From: JALNZF01 sp964447405
GTDB lineage: Bacteria > Nitrospirota > UBA9217
Length of the DNA: 64,000 nucleotides
Assembly: GCA_964447405.1 (NCBI GenBank)
Contig: CAYUSP010000003.1
Location: 558,001 to 622,000, forward strand
Reading direction: 5' to 3'
This document shows, one piece after another, positions 58,459 to 64,000 of this stretch (the first letter of the stretch is position 1; each line of letters starts with the position of its first letter). The translations under genes and the position numbers were made by a program. The notes under the pieces were generated by a model. That model was given only the letters and a program-made list of their open reading frames with translations, had not been told where the DNA came from and searched no databases.

Positions 58459-61400
58459 TTACCATCCCTGCCAGACCGGAGATGCCTGGAAGTGACAGCT
58501 TACGTTCGAACAGGTCTTCGCTTGTTGCAGCGAAGTACTTCCTGTTATACCGTTATACAGAGCTGCTCCTGGGGCGAAATTGACGCCTGCCAAACCGTCG
58601 CCGAAGGTGATCTGTCTGGTCGTGGTAGGACCACCGGACATATCATGTTGCGCTGTCCTGGAATGGCACACGCCGCAAATCGCTTTGTAAACCGTGCTGG
58701 TCCCAAAGCTATCGATCGCCGCGGACATCGTCAATCCGGACTGGACCTTCAGGTGGCTGATATGGATTGCATGGGCGCCCCACCCTTCAACTGCCTGCTG
58801 GTTCCTGCCCCAGTCTCCTGTGATCGGATCCACGTCATAGTCGTGGCAGGTGTCGCAAGAGCCGGCGCCATACAGTACGCCGTTCATGTGAGTCGGACCG
58901 AAGCCGCTATGCTGATGGCAGCCCGTGCAAGCCGTGGGAGTAACGGGGATGGTGCCATGCGCGAATTTTGCGTTGCTCGTCGGAGGAGAAAGGTGACACT
59001 TGTTACAATCCGCCGAGTTCGCTGCTGAAGCTGAATTCGCAAGGTAAGTGCCATCCGTCCAGCTCGGTGTCGGGTCGGTACCTATGACACCTGCGCCGAA
59101 AGCACCGCCATGGCAATAGTTCGTGGCGCAGCTGCCTGTCGCCTTGATGTAGGTCGGCGTCATGGCAAAGCTGAGCGTGGTTGAAGCCAACGTGCCCCAG
59201 CTGAAGGTAGTCTGTCCGTCCATGTGGCCCGGAGAATTGAGTGCGGTAACGTTGTGACACTCATTACATGTAATAGGAACTTGCTTGTATCCGCCGATCC
59301 CGCGGTTATGTGCATCGTGCGCGCCGACCTTCGGCCAGGTTGATACACCGCCTGAGTAGACGCCGCTGTTGCCCGAGGTGTCCACGCCCGTTCCCGTGGG
59401 TCCGGATGCTGAATAGTAACCGGGGGCCGCCAGGTCCGTGTTTGCTGTATACTGAGCCGGTGTTGCATTCACAACGCCGTGGCACTTCACGCAGGTGGCG
59501 TTGCCGGCCGTTGCTGCATCCCATGCCGCGGAATTTCCGCCGTGGCATACGGTCGCATTACAAGCGCCCTTGGGCAGGCTGCCAGCAGCCCTCTGAAGGG
59601 TAGTGGTGGTGCCCACCAGAACGCCGTTATACGATGCCAGGCTGGTTGCTGAGAGGGTACTGAACAGAATGGTAACGTTGTTGTTCACGTGGTTTGAATA
59701 GGTGCCGATCGACACGTTGTTGAGCGTGGTCGCTCTGTGACAGTCGCTGCACCCGATCGTACCCGCGGCCATGACAGCGCCTACGTGAAATTCGTGCGCA
59801 TCTGTCGTCAGCGTTGCGGCTGAGTTGCCGTGGCATTCCGCGCAGCCAAGTGAGCCGCCGTTCCATGACGGAGTGACTCTCGAAGTAAACGGAGCTGTGG
59901 CTGCTCTGCCGTTGCTATGGCAGTAGATGTTTCCGCAGTTCGGTCCTGCGCCATACGGAGTACCGGTCGCGTTGAATCCTGACGCATACCATGTAACGTC
60001 CTTGGTCCCGTCCACATGGTTCGCCTTGTTCGTGATGGTGGTGCCTGTTGTCGTGGTGCCGGCATGACACTCACGGCAGTTGTAGTTATATCCTAATGTT
60101 GTATTAATGTGCTGCGAATGCTTGTTCGTCGCGATCGGGCCAAAACCTTGGGTGCTGTCCGATCTGCCGCCGTGGCAGACGCTGCAGTCATTCGGCGCCA
60201 AGGCTAACGTCTTGCCCCAGGATACCGCTACCCCGGTGAATATTCCACCACTGCCCAGAGGAGCACCGTTCGAATGGCAGTAAATGTTATTACAGGTACC
60301 GCTGGTGCTGTAGGCCCAGTTCCTGGTGTCACGTACGTCGGTGGTGGTGCCTATTGAGTAAGAGCCGCCTTGTGAACCCGTAGACCAGGGGATACTAAAG
60401 CTTACCGACGCTGTAACGCCGGATGATGCGGAACCCTGCGCATGTGGCTGGTTGTAATGGCAAACACCGCAGTTGAAATCATAGGTTGCTGCTACGGTAC
60501 GGTTTGTCGCCAGGAAGTTAGTAGCAGTTGTGGCTGTTTCAAGATGCTGCCAATGGCGGTTTCTCGTATCTGACGTACCCGTGGACAGGTTGGTTGCTGC
60601 GTTGTGGCAGCTTGCGCAGTCCGTGGTACCGCCCCATGACGGTGACGCGGATGCAGTGCCGTGGCAGTAGGTCGAGGAGCAGGATTTATCCCCATTGTAC
60701 ACGCCGGTCAGGCCGCCGTTCAGCATGAAGGAGACGTCTTCAACGCGGTTCAAGTGAGAGGTGGTGCCGCCGCTCCGAAGCGTAAGCGAGGCGAGCAGCG
60801 TGCCCGTGCCGGAGGTAGTCAGATCATGGCAATAGGTGCAGCCCAGGTTGCTGCTCTCAACGTGTTTCCTGTGGCTGTTTGCTGTAACAGATCCTTTCGA
60901 TCCGGTGGCATATACTGGATGGGCATTCCCGGCAGCATCGCCGTGGCAGCCGTCGCAGCCGATCGTTCCAGTCCAGGTGACGGTCTTGAAAGTCGCGAGG
61001 CCTGTTATTGGGGCCATCGCCGCTCCGGTCAGGTTACCAGTGCTGTGACAGTATACATTGTTACATGCGCCTACTGCTGATAACGGCGCTTTTTGCGATC
61101 CACCGATCGTTCCGGATGTTGCTGGATTGTAGTTATATGTCGGCGAATCGCTGTCCAGGTTAAGAACATTGTTAAACCGCACATTAATCACATTGTTCGT
61201 GTGCTGTGCCACGTTTGCAATCGTACGGTCAGCCGATACCGTTGCGTCATGACACCTGTTGCAGGTAATGGACCAGCCAACAGCAGTCGTGGCAATGTGT
61301 CTGTCATGCGCGTTGGTAGTAAGAGGGGCCACCGAGGCAACGTTGCCGCCGTGGCAACCTGTGCAATCCGTTGGCATGGATCCGCCCCATATTGCCGTGG

Positions 61401-62352
61401 AGTTGGTGCCAGCGCCGCTGCTGTGGCAGTAGACAGTGGTGCAAGTATTCATTGTAGGAGCGCTCATCTGGGGGAAACTATAGGTCGGTCCGGTTGCCCT
61501 GTTATAGATTCCGCCATATTGCAATGCCGGGTTCGCCATATTAACAAAACCGTTCCGATGGCTCATGGTCACCGGCTTTACGTGGCAGGCCGAACAGTCA
61601 TAGCTCATGGTCCCTACGTGCTTATTGTGTGAACCGACAAAGCTGCCGGTTGTCCCGCTTCGTGTACCGTCCATATAGCTAAAGCTGGCAGTTGCAATGT
61701 CACCGTGGCAGTCGGTGCAGCTGACTACCGTGGCCTTTGCCCCGCCAGCTGTAAGGGTGAGAGTACCGGAGCTGAACGCATACGGGGGAAGCGGACTGAG
61801 CACGTCTGCTCCTCCACCGAGGGCCATTGACGTAACGGTTACCCCTGTAGTTCTGGGCGCCTGGCCCGGCGCCATATCATACAGCACATAAATGAATTTG
61901 GTTAAGTTGACCGAAAAAGTCGCTTTCGATGCTATAAGAGGGATCACGGTTGATACACCGGAATAGGGTGCAACCCTGCCTATCTGTATTGCGTCAGTCG
62001 GCAATGTTGTGGTTGCCGTCGATGACAGGTAGATCCTTACGGCATTATAGGCGGTCGCTGAGCCGGAAGCTGTCACGGTGATCGAACTCAACACCACATT
62101 GGTGTCGTTCGTCACGCCGGTCACGGCAGTTACTGTGATCCGTGACATGAGCACATAGGCCGCAGTGTCGAACCGGGTGGTCGTGGTTAATGATACAGGA
62201 CCACCAACTTGCAGAGTTTCGGCATCAGCCACAGTGGGCTGAAACCATCCCAGACCTACAAAAGCAGTGCAGAGTACGGTAAAAATCAATACTCTGCTTA
62301 CCCTGGCCGACCATCCTGAGGACAGCAGGCTACCTACCATGTGCGTTTTCAT
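58459..62352 (-). CDS. Giant multiheme cytochrome c, about 26 heme sites
   Basis: A 1297-residue secreted protein. The signal peptide ends at VADA, and the next 180 or so residues form the same heme-free beta-rich domain as in the 54657 protein (TAAYVLMSRITV ... FIYVLYDMAPGQAPRTTGV). I count 18 CXXCH and eight CX4CH sites (for example CTTVYCH, CNNVYCH, CSSTYCH, CNNIYCH, CGNIYCH, CNATVCH, CATNYCH, CSNVSCH). The C-terminal 340 or so residues share modules with the upstream cytochrome, ending CHFQASPVWQGW. The ATG at 62352 has AGAGGAGA upstream and is preferred over 62430. It is likely a surface or extracellular electron carrier. Confidence 0.87.
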   Translation of the reverse strand: MKTHMVGSLLSSGWSARVSRVLIFTVLCTAFVGLGWFQPTVADAETLQVGGPVSLTTTTRFDTAAYVLMSRITVTAVTGVTNDTNVVLSSITVTASGSATAYNAVRIYLSSTATTTLPTDAIQIGRVAPYSGVSTVIPLIASKATFSVNLTKFIYVLYDMAPGQAPRTTGVTVTSMALGGGADVLSPLPPYAFSSGTLTLTAGGAKATVVSCTDCHGDIATASFSYMDGTRSGTTGSFVGSHNKHVGTMSYDCSACHVKPVTMSHRNGFVNMANPALQYGGIYNRATGPTYSFPQMSAPTMNTCTTVYCHSSGAGTNSTAIWGGSMPTDCTGCHGGNVASVAPLTTNAHDRHIATTAVGWSITCNRCHDATVSADRTIANVAQHTNNVINVRFNNVLNLDSDSPTYNYNPATSGTIGGSQKAPLSAVGACNNVYCHSTGNLTGAAMAPITGLATFKTVTWTGTIGCDGCHGDAAGNAHPVYATGSKGSVTANSHRKHVESSNLGCTYCHDLTTSGTGTLLASLTLRSGGTTSHLNRVEDVSFMLNGGLTGVYNGDKSCSSTYCHGTASASPSWGGTTDCASCHNAATNLSTGTSDTRNRHWQHLETATTATNFLATNRTVAATYDFNCGVCHYNQPHAQGSASSGVTASVSFSIPWSTGSQGGSYSIGTTTDVRDTRNWAYSTSGTCNNIYCHSNGAPLGSGGIFTGVAVSWGKTLALAPNDCSVCHGGRSDSTQGFGPIATNKHSQHINTTLGYNYNCRECHAGTTTTGTTITNKANHVDGTKDVTWYASGFNATGTPYGAGPNCGNIYCHSNGRAATAPFTSRVTPSWNGGSLGCAECHGNSAATLTTDAHEFHVGAVMAAGTIGCSDCHRATTLNNVSIGTYSNHVNNNVTILFSTLSATSLASYNGVLVGTTTTLQRAAGSLPKGACNATVCHGGNSAAWDAATAGNATCVKCHGVVNATPAQYTANTDLAAPGYYSASGPTGTGVDTSGNSGVYSGGVSTWPKVGAHDAHNRGIGGYKQVPITCNECHNVTALNSPGHMDGQTTFSWGTLASTTLSFAMTPTYIKATGSCATNYCHGGAFGAGVIGTDPTPSWTDGTYLANSASAANSADCNKCHLSPPTSNAKFAHGTIPVTPTACTGCHQHSGFGPTHMNGVLYGAGSCDTCHDYDVDPITGDWGRNQQAVEGWGAHAIHISHLKVQSGLTMSAAIDSFGTSTVYKAICGVCHSRTAQHDMSGGPTTTRQITFGDGLAGVNFAPGAALYNGITGSTSLQQAKTCSNVSCHFQASPVWQGW

Positions 62353-62448
62353 ACTTGATTCTCCTCTCACTTTTGTACAACCACTCTTCTTCTTCATCAT
62401 ATTTTTCCTCCCCCACAACTTTTTTAACAACTTTTTTTAAACCTTATA

Positions 62449-64000
62449 TTAAAGGCCTTCCCATACGGGTGAACCCTGGAAATGGCAGCTGATGTTCGAA
62501 CAGGTCTTCGGAGTAACTGCCGACGAGACCCCGGTGACACCTAAATACGTCGGAGTGCCACTGCTGACCGCAAACTGATAATCGTTAACACCGCCAAAGT
62601 TGATCGTTCTGGTATTCGGGGTGCCGCCCATATCATGGACACCGGACCTGGCATGGCACACACCGCAGACCGCGTTGAAGTTCGCGGTGTTGAACTGGTC
62701 ACCGGTCGCACTCAGGGTCACCCCAGACAATGCCGTCAGGTGGTTAATATGCACCGCGTGGGCGCCCCAGCCTTCGACTGCCTTCTGGTTCTTGCCCCAG
62801 TCAAGGGTGATTGGATCCACATCATAGGCGTGACATGAATCGCAAGCGCTGCCGGATTGCTCCACGATACCGTTCACATGTGTTGCGCCGTTTCCGTTAT
62901 GCCCATGGCATCCATTACAGGCAGTGGCACTGAACGTGACGCCATTGCTGACGTGTGTGCCGGTTGACGGAGGGGACAGATGACACTTGTCGCAATCTGA
63001 TTTGTTCGATGCTGATGCGGGCGCGCTGGTCAAAAGATATGCGCCATCAGTCCAGATCGGCGTCGTGTCAGTACCCATGGTGGTTACCGCATTGAATGCA
63101 GCGCCATGGCAATAGTTCGTAGCGCAGCTGTTCGTTGCCGCGATGTAAGTCGGCGTTGTGCTGGTGCTCGCCACCGTGCCCCAGACAAACGTGGTCTGCC
63201 CGTTCATGTGGCCTGCAGAATTGAGCGCGGTAACCGCATGACACTCATTGCATGCAATTCCGTTCGTATATCCGCCTGCCCCTCGGTTGTGAACATCATG
63301 CGCGCCGACTTTCGGATCATTCGATACTTTGCTGGAATACGTGCCGTAGGTGCCGAGCGTGTTCACACCCGTACCCGTAGGATTGGATACTGATATGTAG
63401 CCAGGAGCTGCCAGGTCGGGATTTGCCGCAAACATGGTCGGCGTGGCGCTCCCGACGCCGTGACACTTTACGCAGGTGGCGAAATTATTCACCGTGGACC
63501 AAGACTGCGAATTGCCGCCGTGGCAGTAAGTGGTATTACAGGTTCCGGCTGCAGTTCCGACCAACTTGTTCGTATAGGACCCTCCGCCAACCACACTGCC
63601 TGCATACGTTGCCGAGGGTCCAGAAGATGCGGCGCTCAGCGCGATCGTTACGTTCTTGTTCACGTGGTTCGGGTAGTTGGTAATCGTCGTGTTCGTCGAG
63701 GTTGTCTGCTCGTGACAATCGCGGCAGGTGATCATGCCGTTCGGGGTCCATGTCTGAAGATGCTTCGCATGCGCGCCCGTGGTAAGCGTTGCGGCGCTTG
63801 CGCCGTGGCAACCTGTACACGTCATGGTCCCGGTCCAACTTACAGCGGAATGGATGCCGTTTGCTGCCGTACCTTTGCTGTGGCAATAGGTATTGGAACA
63901 GGTCTGGTTGCCCTGAGGACCGGCGATCGTTACTCCGGCACCGCCCGAGAATGCATCCATCTGGACATCCCTGACCCCGTTCAGGTGCGAGAGCAGGCCG
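62449..64000 (-). CDS. C-terminal part of another giant multiheme cytochrome c (truncated by window edge)
   Basis: The frame is open to the window end, so the gene begins outside; the annotated part encodes about 516 residues beginning GLLSHLNGVRDVQMDAF. I count eight CXXCH and four CX4CH sites (CSNTYCH, CNTTYCH, CATNYCH, CSNISCH). The C-terminus CSNISCHFQGSPVWEGL and the blocks CVKCHG, PKVGAHDVHNRG, CNECH and SHLNG match the 58459-62352 protein, so the two are related modular cytochromes. A gap of 96 bases separates its stop from the next gene's ATG. An internal ATG near 63960 should not be taken as the start. Confidence 0.88.
   Translation of the reverse strand, partial: GLLSHLNGVRDVQMDAFSGGAGVTIAGPQGNQTCSNTYCHSKGTAANGIHSAVSWTGTMTCTGCHGASAATLTTGAHAKHLQTWTPNGMITCRDCHEQTTSTNTTITNYPNHVNKNVTIALSAASSGPSATYAGSVVGGGSYTNKLVGTAAGTCNTTYCHGGNSQSWSTVNNFATCVKCHGVGSATPTMFAANPDLAAPGYISVSNPTGTGVNTLGTYGTYSSKVSNDPKVGAHDVHNRGAGGYTNGIACNECHAVTALNSAGHMNGQTTFVWGTVASTSTTPTYIAATNSCATNYCHGAAFNAVTTMGTDTTPIWTDGAYLLTSAPASASNKSDCDKCHLSPPSTGTHVSNGVTFSATACNGCHGHNGNGATHVNGIVEQSGSACDSCHAYDVDPITLDWGKNQKAVEGWGAHAVHINHLTALSGVTLSATGDQFNTANFNAVCGVCHARSGVHDMGGTPNTRTINFGGVNDYQFAVSSGTPTYLGVTGVSSAVTPKTCSNISCHFQGSPVWEGL

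Noticed and set aside
54657..64000. Regularly spaced short repeats resembling a CRISPR array
   Set aside because: The repeated ATGGCAGT/GTGGCAGT-like words are antisense codons of CXXCH heme motifs, with irregular spacing and no conserved repeat longer than about 10 bases.

Overview
The window looks like chromosome from an anaerobic, Gram-negative bacterium that respires with many c-type cytochromes. Evidence: an outer-membrane porin, several lipoproteins, a heptosyltransferase-like GT9 enzyme, System II cytochrome c maturation (ResB/CcsA), a menaquinone-type methyltransferase, an AmmeMemoRadiSam locus, and giant cytochromes that mix CXXCH with CX4CH heme sites. That heme-site mixture is familiar from Geobacter-like Desulfuromonadota and from Nitrospirota; the sequence alone does not let me choose between them. 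No rRNA, tRNA, CRISPR array, prophage or complete insertion sequence was seen.

Layout. 1-10.9 kb: small housekeeping and accessory genes. These include two small membrane proteins, a DUF1801 protein, an ECF sigma factor interrupted by one in-frame amber codon, a pair of REP-like hairpins, two class C beta-lactamase-like serine hydrolases, a saccharopine-dehydrogenase-like/ATC-hydrolase-like/CGGC-domain operon, a TetR regulator with a clear palindromic operator and a translationally coupled lipoprotein hydrolase, TruC and a methyltransferase. 11-17.5 kb: redox and radical-SAM genes, namely a NosR/RnfG-like flavinylated ferredoxin-type membrane protein, the AmmeMemoRadiSam pair, and a nine-heme cytochrome c plus diheme cytochrome b pair that resembles a split CbcL quinol oxidoreductase. 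17.7-20.8 kb: UbiE/MenG methyltransferase, an unknown protein and a B12-radical SAM protein in overlapping order. 20.9-26.2 kb: a porin, a five-heme lipoprotein and a giant (22 to 29 heme-site) lipoprotein, in an operon that looks like an outer-membrane electron conduit. 26.4-34.4 kb: a class A beta-lactamase-like protein, three B12-binding radical SAM proteins, a LuxE-like acyl-protein synthetase and a small membrane protein. 34.8-48.1 kb: four TMTC-like GT-C/TPR membrane proteins plus a truncated relative, around an SxtI-SxtJ-SxtK-like carbamoyltransferase cassette, an SGNH hydrolase and a GT9 glycosyltransferase. 48.3-51.1 kb: ccsA and resB, separated by a VapBC-type toxin-antitoxin pair. 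51.2-54.5 kb: a CHAP-like secreted protein and two tandem beta-propeller lipoproteins. 54.6-64 kb: three giant multiheme cytochromes in one orientation, the first cut by the window edge.

How the parts may fit together (inference): menaquinol made with UbiE/MenG is oxidised by the split CbcL-like complex; electrons cross the periplasm and leave through the porin-cytochrome conduit to giant extracellular cytochromes; ResB/CcsA attach the hemes. The TMTC-like and SxtIJK-like genes suggest surface glycan or glycoprotein assembly with carbamoyl decoration. The best candidates for something undescribed are the giant mosaic cytochromes with interchangeable terminal modules and non-standard heme sites, the B12-radical SAM/LuxE cluster, and the TMTC/SxtIJK cluster.
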